Positions 38,274 through 47,392 of a stretch of DNA of 64,000 bases are shown piece by piece. A program made the position numbers and the translations under genes. Numbering within the stretch: position 1 is the first letter of the stretch; every line of letters begins with the position of its first letter. The stretch comes from Lactobacillus huangpiensis (GTDB taxonomy: Bacteria > Bacillota > Bacilli > Lactobacillales > Lactobacillaceae), in NCBI RefSeq assembly GCF_019972815.1, contig NZ_BPPA01000003.1, forward strand, positions 62,001 through 126,000, given 5' to 3'. The notes under the pieces were generated by a model. That model was given only the letters and a program-made list of their open reading frames with translations. It was not told the origin of the DNA and did no database searches.

Positions 38274-39125
38274 ATGAAGACTACCAGCTTTCTCTTGCGC
38301 TTGAAATTACAAAAAGGCATCGGATATGTTAAGATGTTACGTGTTGCTAGTCAGTTAAAAGTTGCTGATGTTGACATTCAGACTATTAAAAACTTAAATT
38401 TGACAAGTAATTTGATAAAAGTCTGCCTAAATGCTTATAATGATATTTACGCGGATAAAATGATCAGAAGAATAGAGAAACAATGTCAGGTTATCAGTTT
38501 TTTTGATACAGAATATCCCGAAAAACTACGTCAAATTTATCAGCCACCTTTAATTTTATTTTTACAAGGAAATCTGAAATTACTTCAGAGAAGAATTGTT
38601 ACAATTGTAGGTTCACGTCAAGCCACTGGTTACAGTGGCTTAGTTTTGAACAAAATTGTGCCCAAATTAATAAAAGATGACTTTATTATTGCCAGTGGAT
38701 TGGCTATAGGTGTCGATGTTATGGCACATAAGGCAGCACTGAAATTTGATGGACAAACAATTGCAGTGGTGGGTAATGGTTTAAATTATTTTTATCCTTC
38801 GATAAATCAGCAGGTGCAGGAAGAAATTGCTCAAAAAGGCTTACTAGTGAGTGAATATCTACCTGACACTCCACCAAGACCCTATAGATTTCCCCAACGA
38901 AACAGAATTTTGGCTGGAATAGCTGAAAGTGTAATTGTTACTGAAGCTAAACAAAAATCGGGTTCTCTAATTACAGCAAACCTAGCTTTACAAGAGAATC
39001 GGGACATTTATGCTTTACCTGGTCCAATTACCAGTGAGCTGTCTCAAGGACCCAATGAACTTATTCAAGCAGGTGCTTATCCAATCACTGATTTTGATTT
39101 GCGACTTAAAAGATTTGACAATTAG
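38274..39125 (+). CDS. dprA: DNA processing protein DprA
   Basis: Binds incoming single-stranded DNA and loads RecA during transformation. 283 aa with the Rossmann-like domain: [11 protein letters not shown] near residue 110, [16 protein letters not shown], and [13 protein letters not shown] and [11 protein letters not shown], all DprA/Smf signatures. The ATG at 38274 follows AGGAGG; the frame from 38235 would read through the hairpin. dprA before topA is the common Firmicutes order. Whether this organism is competent cannot be judged here. Confidence 0.95.
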   Translation: MKTTSFLLRLKLQKGIGYVKMLRVASQLKVADVDIQTIKNLNLTSNLIKVCLNAYNDIYADKMIRRIEKQCQVISFFDTEYPEKLRQIYQPPLILFLQGNLKLLQRRIVTIVGSRQATGYSGLVLNKIVPKLIKDDFIIASGLAIGVDVMAHKAALKFDGQTIAVVGNGLNYFYPSINQQVQEEIAQKGLLVSEYLPDTPPRPYRFPQRNRILAGIAESVIVTEAKQKSGSLITANLALQENRDIYALPGPITSELSQGPNELIQAGAYPITDFDLRLKRFDN

Positions 39126-39144
39126 TAGTTAAATATTCTATTCT
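39115..39144 (+). promoter_or_regulatory. putative topA promoter
   Basis: TTGACA (39115-39120) at the end of dprA and TATTCT (39139-39144) are 18 bp apart. Confidence 0.5.
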
Positions 39145-39184
39145 CAATGAGTATTTAAAAAAGAATTTAATGAGGAGGCTTTTG

Positions 39185-41296
39185 ATGCCTACTAAATCAA
39201 AGCCAAAGAAACGTAAGAAGACATTAGTAATAGTTGAGTCTCCGGCTAAGGCTAAAACAATTGAAAAATATTTAGGACGTAATTACCGTGTAATTGCTTC
39301 AAAGGGTCATATTCGTGACTTGCCCAAGTCACAAATGGGAATCGATTTTGACAATAACTATAAGCCAAAATATATTTCTATCAGGGGTAAGGGCGATACC
39401 ATTAAGGAACTAAAGTCTGAGGCTAAAAAAGCCAAGGATGTATATTTAGCGTCTGACCCGGATCGTGAAGGTGAAGCAATTGCTTGGCATGTTGCTCATG
39501 TACTTGATTTGGATCAAAAAGATAAAAATCGGGTCACATTTAATGAGGTAACAAAAGACGCTGTCAAAAATAGCTTTAAAAATCCGAGAACAATTGATAT
39601 GGACACTGTCAATGCTCAACAAGCTCGCCGTATTCTGGACAGAATTGTTGGTTATTCACTATCTCCAATTTTATGGGAAAAAGTGAAAAAGGGATTGAGT
39701 GCTGGACGTGTTCAGTCAGTCGCATTAAAGCTGGTAATTGATCGCGAAAAGGAAATTAAGAACTTTAAGCCACAGGAATATTGGACAATTGACGCGGAAT
39801 TTAAAAAACTAAAAAAGACTTTTAATGGTCAGTTTTGGGGTATTAATGGTAAGAAAACTGATTTGCCTGATAATGATTCTGTCCAAAAGATCCTGGCTAA
39901 AATTGATAAAAAGAAGAGTTTCGCAGTTAAAAATGTCATTAAACGTGAGCGCAGGCGTCAACCAGCAGCTCCCTTTACAACTTCGACAATGCAACAGGAA
40001 GCAAATAAACGTCTGAATTATCGTACCAGAAGAACAATGAGCATTGCCCAGCAGCTTTATGAGGGTATTAGTCTGGGTAAACAGGGTACAGTCGGTTTGA
40101 TTACCTACATGAGAACTGATTCTAAACGGACATCCCCAATCGCACAGGCGGAAGCTTCTAAGTTTTTAAATGAAAATTATGGCAAAGAATATGCCGCTAA
40201 AGGAGCTCGCCATTTCAAAAACCAAGAGGATGCTCAAGATGCACATGAAGCTATCAGACCAACCAGTGTTTATCGAACTCCAGAGTCTCTCAAATCTGTT
40301 TTAACTACTGAACAATATCGTTTGTATAAATTGATTTGGTCCAGATTTTTAGCCAGTGAAATGACTCCGGCTGTTTATGACACAGTAAGAGCAGACATTA
40401 CGCAAAATGGAGTAGTATTCAGAACTACAGGCTCAAAAATGAAATTTGCCGGGTTTACAAAAGTTTATGATAATCAACAGGAAAAAAATGTTGAATTACC
40501 TGAATTAAACGAGGGAGATAAAGTTAAATTAGCCAAGTCTGATAATAAGCAGCATTTCACTATGCCACCTGCAAGATATACTGAAGCCAGCTTAGTTCAT
40601 TCATTAGAGGAAAATGGTGTTGGTCGTCCTTCAACCTATGCACCGACAATTGATACTATCCAGCGACGCTACTACGTTAAATTAGATGGTAAATCTATTG
40701 TACCCACAGAGCTAGGCGAAATTGTCGATAATTTGATCGAAAAATTTTTCCCTGATATTGTCAACATCGACTTTACAGCGCAACTGGAAAATGATCTTGA
40801 CGGAATTGAAGAGGGCAAGAAAAATTGGGTCAAAGTGATTGATGATTATTACCATCCCTTTAAAAAAGAATTGGATAAAGCCGATGCTGATATCAAAAAG
40901 GTGCAAATTAAAGATGAGCCTGCCGGTTTCAATTGTGATATCTGTGGTGCACCCATGGTCATTAAAATGGGACGCTATGGTAAATTTTACGCCTGCTCAC
41001 GTTTCCCAGATTGTCGCAATACAAAGGCAATTGTAAAAAAGGTTGGCGTTATTTGTCCGAAGTGTGGCAAAGGTGACGTGATTGAGAAAAAATCAAAGCG
41101 TAACCGCAAGTTTTATGGCTGTTCACGTTATCCTGATTGTGACTTTGTTTCTTGGGACAAGCCTATTAACCGAAATTGTCCTAACTGTGGTCATTTTCTA
41201 GTTGAAAAAAGAAATAAAAAAGGACCTGTTGTTCTTTGTCCAAATGGCGACTATAAAGAAGAAACAAGTGCCGAAAAAGATACTGTAGAAAGTTAA
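39185..41296 (+). CDS. topA: DNA topoisomerase I
   Basis: Type IA enzyme that relaxes negative supercoils. 703 aa starting at ATG 39185 after GAGGAGG. The Toprim start [30 protein letters not shown], and the active-site Tyr in [10 protein letters not shown] are clear. The C-terminal Cys motifs number three: two complete (CDICG ... CSRFPDC and CPKCG ... CSRYPDC) and a third, CPNCG ... LCPNGDY, with only three Cys. The third finger is therefore probably unable to hold zinc normally. Confidence 0.97.
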   Translation: MPTKSKPKKRKKTLVIVESPAKAKTIEKYLGRNYRVIASKGHIRDLPKSQMGIDFDNNYKPKYISIRGKGDTIKELKSEAKKAKDVYLASDPDREGEAIAWHVAHVLDLDQKDKNRVTFNEVTKDAVKNSFKNPRTIDMDTVNAQQARRILDRIVGYSLSPILWEKVKKGLSAGRVQSVALKLVIDREKEIKNFKPQEYWTIDAEFKKLKKTFNGQFWGINGKKTDLPDNDSVQKILAKIDKKKSFAVKNVIKRERRRQPAAPFTTSTMQQEANKRLNYRTRRTMSIAQQLYEGISLGKQGTVGLITYMRTDSKRTSPIAQAEASKFLNENYGKEYAAKGARHFKNQEDAQDAHEAIRPTSVYRTPESLKSVLTTEQYRLYKLIWSRFLASEMTPAVYDTVRADITQNGVVFRTTGSKMKFAGFTKVYDNQQEKNVELPELNEGDKVKLAKSDNKQHFTMPPARYTEASLVHSLEENGVGRPSTYAPTIDTIQRRYYVKLDGKSIVPTELGEIVDNLIEKFFPDIVNIDFTAQLENDLDGIEEGKKNWVKVIDDYYHPFKKELDKADADIKKVQIKDEPAGFNCDICGAPMVIKMGRYGKFYACSRFPDCRNTKAIVKKVGVICPKCGKGDVIEKKSKRNRKFYGCSRYPDCDFVSWDKPINRNCPNCGHFLVEKRNKKGPVVLCPNGDYKEETSAEKDTVES

Positions 41297-41305
41297 ATTT
41301 ATGTT

Positions 41306-41339
41306 AATATCATCAGATCATTCATGATTTGATGATATT
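41306..41339 (+). terminator. imperfect terminator after topA
   Basis: AATATCATCA (41306-41315) pairs with TGATGATATT (41330-41339); an inner ATCA-TTCA-TGAT extends the stem. The following TTCTTGTAT is only weakly T-rich, so termination may be partial. Confidence 0.45.
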
Positions 41340-41391
41340 CTTGTATATAAAGTAAAAAAGTAAAATATTTTTAGTAAAGGAATATGATCAT

Positions 41392-42708
41392 ATGCCTGAA
41401 AGAGTATCTGTAATTGGTGGCGGCCTGGCCGGAAGTGAAGCAGCCTGGCAACTAGCAAAGCGTGGAATCGCTGTCGATTTTTACGAAATGCGACCTAAAA
41501 AAATGACCCCGGCGCATAAAACAGACAAGCTGGCTGAATTGGTGTGCACAAACTCAATGCGTTCAAATCAGTTATCTAATGCTGTAGGTTTATTAAAAGA
41601 AGAAATGCGTCAGCTTGATTCGCTTATTATGGCAGCTGCTGATCATTCCCAGGTACCTGCTGGTGGAGCATTAGCTGTTGACAGAGAGCAATTCAGTGAT
41701 TATGTGACCAGTAAGCTTCATGCAATGTCAAATATTAATTTTCATAATGAAGAGATTACACAGATTCCGCAAGATTGTATTGCAATTATTGCTACTGGTC
41801 CCTTGACGAGTGACAAACTGGCTGAAGAGATACAAAAGTTTTCAGGCAATGAAAGCCTGCATTTTTTTGATGCAGCGGCACCTATAATTGCGGCTGATTC
41901 GATTGATATGGATATCGTCTATAAAAAATCTCGCTATGATAAAGGTGAAGCTGCATATCTAAATTGTCCTATGACAAAGGAAGAATATGAAAGATTTGCT
42001 CGGGAATTGGTCAGTGCGAAGACTGCAGAAGTTCACAGCTTTGAAAACAGTGATGTTTTTGAGGGCTGTATGCCGATTGAAGTTATGGCTGAAAGAGGTA
42101 TGAAAACTATGCTTTTTGGTCCACTTAAACCAGTAGGATTGGAAAATCCTGCTACTGGAAAAACTCCTTACGCTGTTGTTCAGCTTAGACAAGATAATGC
42201 CGTAGCTTCAATGTATAACATTGTTGGCTTTCAGACCCACCTAAAGTATGGTGAACAAAAACGTGTTTTTTCTATGATTCCTGGCTTGGCTCATGCCCGT
42301 TTTATCAGATATGGCAAAATGCACCGCAACACGTATATGGCTTCTCCAGCTGTATTATCTGCCACATTTGAAGCAAAAAAGCAACAAGGTCTATTCTTTG
42401 CAGGACAAGTGACTGGAGTCGAAGGATATGTTGAAAGTGCTGGCAGTGGTTTGGTTTCAGGGATTAACGCTGCTAGAAGAGCAATTGGACAAGAACCGGT
42501 TGCTTTTCCTAAACTAACAGCTTTAGGATCAATGGCTAATTACGTAACTACTGCTGACATCAAGCATTTTCAACCTATGAATGCCAGTTTTGCATTAATT
42601 CCGGGACTTGAAGGTTCTAAAGTGCGCAACAAGAAAGAGCGCCACTTAAAAATCAGCCAACGCGGTCTAGAATGTCTTAAGGAATTTCAAAAAGAAGTGC
42701 TGAATTAA
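41392..42708 (+). CDS. trmFO: tRNA (uracil-54-C5)-methyltransferase TrmFO
   Basis: Folate- and FAD-dependent methylation of U54 in tRNA. 438 aa; N-terminal FAD motif [36 protein letters not shown], and the C-terminal [20 protein letters not shown] are typical. It stands first in the cluster trmFO-xerC-hslV-hslU, the same order as gid-codV-clpQ-clpY in Bacillus; xerC begins 2 bp after its stop. Confidence 0.97.
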   Translation: MPERVSVIGGGLAGSEAAWQLAKRGIAVDFYEMRPKKMTPAHKTDKLAELVCTNSMRSNQLSNAVGLLKEEMRQLDSLIMAAADHSQVPAGGALAVDREQFSDYVTSKLHAMSNINFHNEEITQIPQDCIAIIATGPLTSDKLAEEIQKFSGNESLHFFDAAAPIIAADSIDMDIVYKKSRYDKGEAAYLNCPMTKEEYERFARELVSAKTAEVHSFENSDVFEGCMPIEVMAERGMKTMLFGPLKPVGLENPATGKTPYAVVQLRQDNAVASMYNIVGFQTHLKYGEQKRVFSMIPGLAHARFIRYGKMHRNTYMASPAVLSATFEAKKQQGLFFAGQVTGVEGYVESAGSGLVSGINAARRAIGQEPVAFPKLTALGSMANYVTTADIKHFQPMNASFALIPGLEGSKVRNKKERHLKISQRGLECLKEFQKEVLN

Positions 42709-42709
42709 G

Positions 42710-43639
42710 ATGGATGCTGAAAAAGACGAACTGATAAAGCTGTTTACCTCATATTTGCGTATTGAACGTCAATATAGTCCCAAAACAATACTGTCGTATC
42801 AAACTGATTTGCTTGAGGCTAAGAGATTTTGGCAGAAAAATGGCGGCTTTACCGGCTGGTCAAAAATAAATAGACGTGATGTTGAAATTTTTTTACAAAA
42901 CTTAACAGAACGCAAATTGGCGCGCTCGACGCAGTCGCGTAAAATGTCTAGCCTCAGGTCGTTTTATCACTTTTTAACTAGACGAAAAATTGTTAAAATA
43001 GATCCAACGCAAACAATTGTTTTGCGCACTAAAGAACGAAAGTTACCCCAGTTTTTTTATGCACCAGAAATGAAACAGGTATTTGACTCTTTAAGTGGAA
43101 ATGAACCCTTGACTTTACGCAATTTAGCATTAATTGAATTGTTTTATACTACTGGGATGAGGGTTAGCGAAGTAAGCAACTTAACAAGAAAGCAAGTAGA
43201 TTTAGATTTAAAGATAATTCTGGTACACGGTAAAGGTAATAAAGACAGGTACGTTGCGTTTGATGATAAAACTAAAGGCGCGTTAATTAATTATTTGGAA
43301 AACAGTCGCGATCAACTTGTAAAAGATGATGACAGTTCAGATTATGTCTTTTTAAATAATAAAGGCAAACCATTAACGGATCGTGGCATCGAGTATATTA
43401 TGCAAAGGGTTTTTAATAAGGCTGGCATTAATGGTAAGGTACACCCGCACGAATTGCGACATTCATTTGCTACGGCAATGTTGAATAATGGAGCAGATTT
43501 ACGCAGTGTACAAGAACTTTTGGGTCATGACAATTTATCTACCACACAAATATATACTCACGTGACTATGAGCCACTTACAGGCAAATTATGAAAAATAC
43601 TTCACTCGCAATGATAAGAAAGATGAGGCAAAAAAATGA
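42710..43639 (+). CDS. xerC: tyrosine recombinase XerC
   Basis: Partner of XerD at dif. 309 aa; catalytic residues lie in TGMRVSEV (Arg), HGKGNKDR (Lys), HPHELRHSFAT (His, Arg), LLGHDNLSTTQIYTH (His, Tyr). Its place between trmFO and hslV equals codV in Bacillus, which is why XerC is preferred to XerD. It overlaps hslV by 4 bp. The candidate dif site is about 11 kb downstream. Confidence 0.95.
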   Translation: MDAEKDELIKLFTSYLRIERQYSPKTILSYQTDLLEAKRFWQKNGGFTGWSKINRRDVEIFLQNLTERKLARSTQSRKMSSLRSFYHFLTRRKIVKIDPTQTIVLRTKERKLPQFFYAPEMKQVFDSLSGNEPLTLRNLALIELFYTTGMRVSEVSNLTRKQVDLDLKIILVHGKGNKDRYVAFDDKTKGALINYLENSRDQLVKDDDSSDYVFLNNKGKPLTDRGIEYIMQRVFNKAGINGKVHPHELRHSFATAMLNNGADLRSVQELLGHDNLSTTQIYTHVTMSHLQANYEKYFTRNDKKDEAKK

Positions 43640-44160
43640 CAACAATATGTTCAGTAAAATTTAATGGTAAAACCGCAATTGCTGGCGATGGACAGGTAAC
43701 TCTGGGTGAAAAAGTAATTGCAAAATCTACCGCTAAAAAGATTAGACGAATTTATCACGATCAAGTAGTAATTGGTTTTGCGGGAGGCGTAGCCGATGCA
43801 GTCAGTTTGCAAGATATGCTTGAAGGTAAACTGGAAGCTTTTGGGGGTGACTTGCGCAGAGCTGCTGTGGAAATGGCTCAAGCTTGGCGCAAAGATGCCA
43901 CCCTGCAAAAACTGGAGGCAATGCTTATTGCTTTTAATGAAAAAGATCTTTTATTAATTTCTGGCAATGGTGAAGTGCTTGAACCAGATGAAAATGTTGT
44001 TGCAATTGGTTCTGGTGGGAACTTTGCGCAGGCTGCAGCAATAGCAATGACCAGACATTCCTCCAATATGAGTGCCAGCGAAATTGCTCATGAAGCTGTT
44101 GAAATAGCTTCCGGAATTGATATTTTTACTGATAATCAGATTATCACTGACGAATTGTAA
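43636..44160 (+). CDS. hslV: ATP-dependent protease subunit HslV
   Basis: Proteasome-like peptidase chamber that works with HslU. 174 aa; after Met removal the N-terminal nucleophile would be Thr2 (MTTICSVKF), and AGDGQVTLG and GFAGGVADA are conserved. The coupled ATGA overlap with xerC and the following hslU fix the assignment. Confidence 0.97.
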   Translation: MTTICSVKFNGKTAIAGDGQVTLGEKVIAKSTAKKIRRIYHDQVVIGFAGGVADAVSLQDMLEGKLEAFGGDLRRAAVEMAQAWRKDATLQKLEAMLIAFNEKDLLLISGNGEVLEPDENVVAIGSGGNFAQAAAIAMTRHSSNMSASEIAHEAVEIASGIDIFTDNQIITDEL

Positions 44161-44181
44161 AAAACGAGGCAGATAAATAAT

Positions 44182-45591
44182 ATGGAAACAAAAACACCAA
44201 AGCAAATTGTTAATTTACTTAATGAATACATTATAGGTCAAGATGAAGCAAAAAAAGCAGTTGCTGTGGCCCTTTATAATCGTTATCGCAGAATGCAGCT
44301 GCCAAAAAAAATGCAGGAAGATATCACACCTAAAAACTTGTTAATGGCAGGCCCCACAGGTGTTGGTAAAACCGAAATTGCCAGAAGATTAGCAGCGATT
44401 GTTAATGCGCCATTTGTAAAAGTGGAAGCTACAAAATTTACTGAAGTTGGTTATGTTGGTCGTGACGTTGAATCAATGGTACGCGATTTGGTAAATGAAG
44501 CAGTGCGCATGGAAGAAAAAGATCAATTTGACCGTGTTCGCACTCAAGCAACTAAAGAAGCCAATAAAATTTTAGTACGTTTGCTTGTTCCCGGAATCAA
44601 GCAGGACAAAAGAAAAAATCAGATGCAGGAATGGCAAGATATGATGTCAATGCTCATGTCAGGAGGTCAGAACAATGATCAGTCTTCTGACGCAGACCAG
44701 GAAGAAATAACCGATGATGTCCGCAATCAGCGTCTTACAGTATCTGAGCAGTTAAACAAAGGCCTGCTTGAAAATAGAGAGGTCACTATCAATGTTGAGC
44801 AAGCTCCTAAAGTCAATCCAATGGGTGATATGATGGGCCAAATGGGAATCGATATGAGTTCGATGCTTAACGATTTGGTTCCTAAAAAGAAAATTAAGCG
44901 TACACTGGAAGTAAAAGACGCACGTGAAGTTTTAATTCAACAAGAGTCTCGCAAGTTGATAGATTATGACTCTCTTTATCAAAAAGCTATTGAGCGTACG
45001 GCGAACAACGGTATTATTTTTATTGATGAAATTGATAAAATTACTGCTGGCAATAAGAAAACTTCTGGTGAAGTATCACGTGAAGGCGTGCAAAGAGATA
45101 TTTTGCCAATTGTAGAGGGCTCTACTGTTCAAACTAAATATGGTCCAGTAGCAACTGACCACATTCTCTTTATTGCCGCTGGAGCATTTTCTGAATCCAA
45201 GCCGAGTGATTTAATTCCTGAACTGCAAGGTCGTTTTCCAATTAGAGTAGAACTCAATGCTTTAACAAAAGACGATTTTGTTAAGATTCTCAAGGATCCT
45301 GAAGATTCACTTTTAGAACAATATGTAGCCTTGATGAAAGCTGACGGAATCAAATTAGTCTTTACGCAAGAAGCAGTTGATCGAATTGCTCAAATTGCAT
45401 ATGACGTAAACCAGGGAACTGATAATATTGGTGCCAGAAGATTGTCAACAATTCTTGAGAAGTTACTGGAAGATGTTTTGTATGAAGGTCCAGATATGTC
45501 TATGGGCGAAATTACGGTGACTGAAGCATACGTTAATGAAAAACTTAGTGATATAATAACAAATAAAGATTTAACTAAGTTCATTCTTTAA
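44182..45591 (+). CDS. hslU: ATP-dependent protease ATPase subunit HslU
   Basis: AAA+ unfoldase that docks on HslV. 469 aa; Walker A GPTGVGKT, Walker B IIFIDEIDKI, the GYVGRDVES pore motif, and a C-terminus ending TKFIL, which enters HslV. An intermediate domain of about 150 residues (110-260) rich in Met/Asp separates the Walker motifs, as expected for the I-domain. Confidence 0.97.
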   Translation: METKTPKQIVNLLNEYIIGQDEAKKAVAVALYNRYRRMQLPKKMQEDITPKNLLMAGPTGVGKTEIARRLAAIVNAPFVKVEATKFTEVGYVGRDVESMVRDLVNEAVRMEEKDQFDRVRTQATKEANKILVRLLVPGIKQDKRKNQMQEWQDMMSMLMSGGQNNDQSSDADQEEITDDVRNQRLTVSEQLNKGLLENREVTINVEQAPKVNPMGDMMGQMGIDMSSMLNDLVPKKKIKRTLEVKDAREVLIQQESRKLIDYDSLYQKAIERTANNGIIFIDEIDKITAGNKKTSGEVSREGVQRDILPIVEGSTVQTKYGPVATDHILFIAAGAFSESKPSDLIPELQGRFPIRVELNALTKDDFVKILKDPEDSLLEQYVALMKADGIKLVFTQEAVDRIAQIAYDVNQGTDNIGARRLSTILEKLLEDVLYEGPDMSMGEITVTEAYVNEKLSDIITNKDLTKFIL

Positions 45592-45609
45592 CAAAGGTGA
45601 TGATTATGC

Positions 45610-46500
45610 ATGGATTACACTATCAAAAATAGCATCTTACAGGTCAAAATTGCCAGTAAAGGTGCTGAAGTTCAAAGTGTGAAAAGTTTACATAGCGGGT
45701 ATGAATATATTTGGCAGGCTGATCCTGAAGTTTGGAATAGACATGCTCCTGTACTTTTTCCTATTGTTGGGAAACTTAAAGATGATGAATATACTTATCA
45801 GGGCAAAACATACCATTTGACCCAACATGGTTTTGCGCGTGATTTAGAGTTTAAAGTTGAACGACATACAGAGGAAAGCATCACTTTTTTACTGACGGAT
45901 TCTGCAGAAACCAGGGAAGTTTATCCATTCAAATTTGAATTGCGTGTGAACTATAACTTGCTTAATAATCTGCTGGAAGAGAATTTTTCTGTCATTAATA
46001 AGTCAGATGGTGAAATGATTTTTGGCATTGGTGGACATCCCGGCTTTAACATTCCCACAAGTAAGACTTTGTCTAAGGAAGATTTTTACTTCAGTACTAA
46101 GCCTTCTCGTGCCCGAGTTCGTATTCCTCTTAAAGGAGCATTTTTAGACTGGCCTAATCGGTCGCTGGCCTCGACCAATAGTTTGATTACCCTGAGTGAT
46201 CATTTGTTTAAAGATGATGCTTTGATTTTTCAAATGCGTGGACACGACAACCGTGTATCTTTAAGAACAGATGCCAATAATTTTCATGTAAATGTTTGGT
46301 TAAGGGATGCTCCTTTTGTAGGTGTGTGGTCCCAATATCCTAAGTCTGCAGATTATGTCTGTATTGAACCCTGGTGGGGCATAGCTGACCGCAGTGACAC
46401 TAATCAAAAATTAGAAGAAAAATACGGCATGAATCACCTTGAAGCTGGTGGCACTTTTACAGCTGGTTTTAGTATGGCTTTTCATGATCAAGATGAATGA
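45610..46500 (+). CDS. aldose 1-epimerase-like protein (LacX type)
   Basis: 296 aa of the galactose mutarotase-like fold, with WNRHAPVLFPIVGKL and the His in THGFARD, GIGGHPGFN, and the acidic CIEPWWG near the end, a pattern of LacX/YeaD-like epimerases. It follows hslU by 18 bp, likely in the same transcript, and ends at a good terminator. The sugar substrate is unknown. Confidence 0.87.
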   Translation: MDYTIKNSILQVKIASKGAEVQSVKSLHSGYEYIWQADPEVWNRHAPVLFPIVGKLKDDEYTYQGKTYHLTQHGFARDLEFKVERHTEESITFLLTDSAETREVYPFKFELRVNYNLLNNLLEENFSVINKSDGEMIFGIGGHPGFNIPTSKTLSKEDFYFSTKPSRARVRIPLKGAFLDWPNRSLASTNSLITLSDHLFKDDALIFQMRGHDNRVSLRTDANNFHVNVWLRDAPFVGVWSQYPKSADYVCIEPWWGIADRSDTNQKLEEKYGMNHLEAGGTFTAGFSMAFHDQDE

Positions 46501-46525
46501 GTATAAAAATAAATTATTTAGGTTG

Positions 46526-46554
46526 AAAAGAAAGCCTCAAGGCTTTCTTTTTTT
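46526..46554 (+). terminator. terminator after epimerase-like gene
   Basis: AAAAGAAAGCC / GGCTTTCTTTT with loop TCAA and a T-run. Confidence 0.92.
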
Positions 46555-46612
46555 ACAGTTCCCTATTAACTCAAGCAAAAACCTTCTTGCGAACTAATGT
46601 TCTTATGTCTAT

Positions 46613-46641
46613 AATAAAATAGCTAGCTAAACTCGCTAGCC
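46613..46641 (-). terminator. plsY terminator (minus strand)
   Basis: Read on the minus strand, GCTAGC-7 nt-GCTAGC (arms 46622-46627 and 46635-46640) is followed by TATTTTATT. The stem is short but GC-rich for this region. Confidence 0.5.
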
Positions 46642-46660
46642 ATACTTATCTGATATACAA

Positions 46661-47296
46661 TCATAATTTATGATGTCTTTTCTTATACCAGTACCATAAA
46701 CCAAAGGGAATGATATTCTCTTGATGGTGCAATAATCGTTTAATATTGCTTCTGTGACGAATAAATAAGATAATCATGATGCAGCCCACGATAATTTCAA
46801 GATAAATATCGTGAAAGAAGAAAGTTACGATGAATATTAAGACAACTGCAATTAAACTGGACAGACTGACATAAGACGTGATAAAAACCAATGGCAGGAA
46901 AATGAGAGCACAGACGCCAAAAAATTTTAGGTTATAGCCCAAGAAAAGCCCGGCACTGGTTGCTACAGCTTTACCACCTTTAAATTTTAGAAAGATGGAA
47001 CATGTGTGTCCCAGGATGGCTAGTCCCCCTGAAATTAACAAAAAATATTTAGGGACACTGATATGAAAAATTCTAGGCAAATTTGTGGCTAACGTTCCCT
47101 TGAGGACATCAACAATCAAAACCAGACTACCTGCCAGTGGTCCAAAAACGCGAAAAGAGTTAGTGGTTCCTATATTGCCAGAGCCATAATTTCTAATATC
47201 TTCTGCAAAAAACACCTTGCCGACGATCACGCCAGTAGGAAACGAACCTATTAAATATGCTAGAATAAATATCAGAATTAAATTTAAATTTATCAT
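46661..47296 (-). CDS. plsY: glycerol-3-phosphate acyltransferase PlsY
   Basis: Transfers acyl from acyl-phosphate to glycerol 3-phosphate, the first phospholipid step. 211 aa, five membrane segments; motifs GSFPTGVIVGK, RNYGSGNIGTTNSFR and GHTCSIFLKFKGGKAVAT are the three active-site blocks. It is divergent from parE, the usual plsY-parEC arrangement of Firmicutes. AGCAGGA precedes the ATG. Confidence 0.96.
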   Translation of the reverse strand: MINLNLILIFILAYLIGSFPTGVIVGKVFFAEDIRNYGSGNIGTTNSFRVFGPLAGSLVLIVDVLKGTLATNLPRIFHISVPKYFLLISGGLAILGHTCSIFLKFKGGKAVATSAGLFLGYNLKFFGVCALIFLPLVFITSYVSLSSLIAVVLIFIVTFFFHDIYLEIIVGCIMIILFIRHRSNIKRLLHHQENIIPFGLWYWYKKRHHKL

Positions 47297-47339
47297 GTAT
47301 ATCCTGCTCTCTTAAAGTCTAATGCTATTTTATCAGAGT

Positions 47340-47368
47340 TTACAAAGTATGAGGATTAAAATAATAAA
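47340..47368 (+). promoter_or_regulatory. putative parE promoter
   Basis: TTTACA (47340-47345), 17-bp spacer, TAATAA (47363-47368). The -10 matches only four of six positions. Confidence 0.4.
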
Positions 47369-47392
47369 TGATTTTTAACTGGAGGAGTCTAT

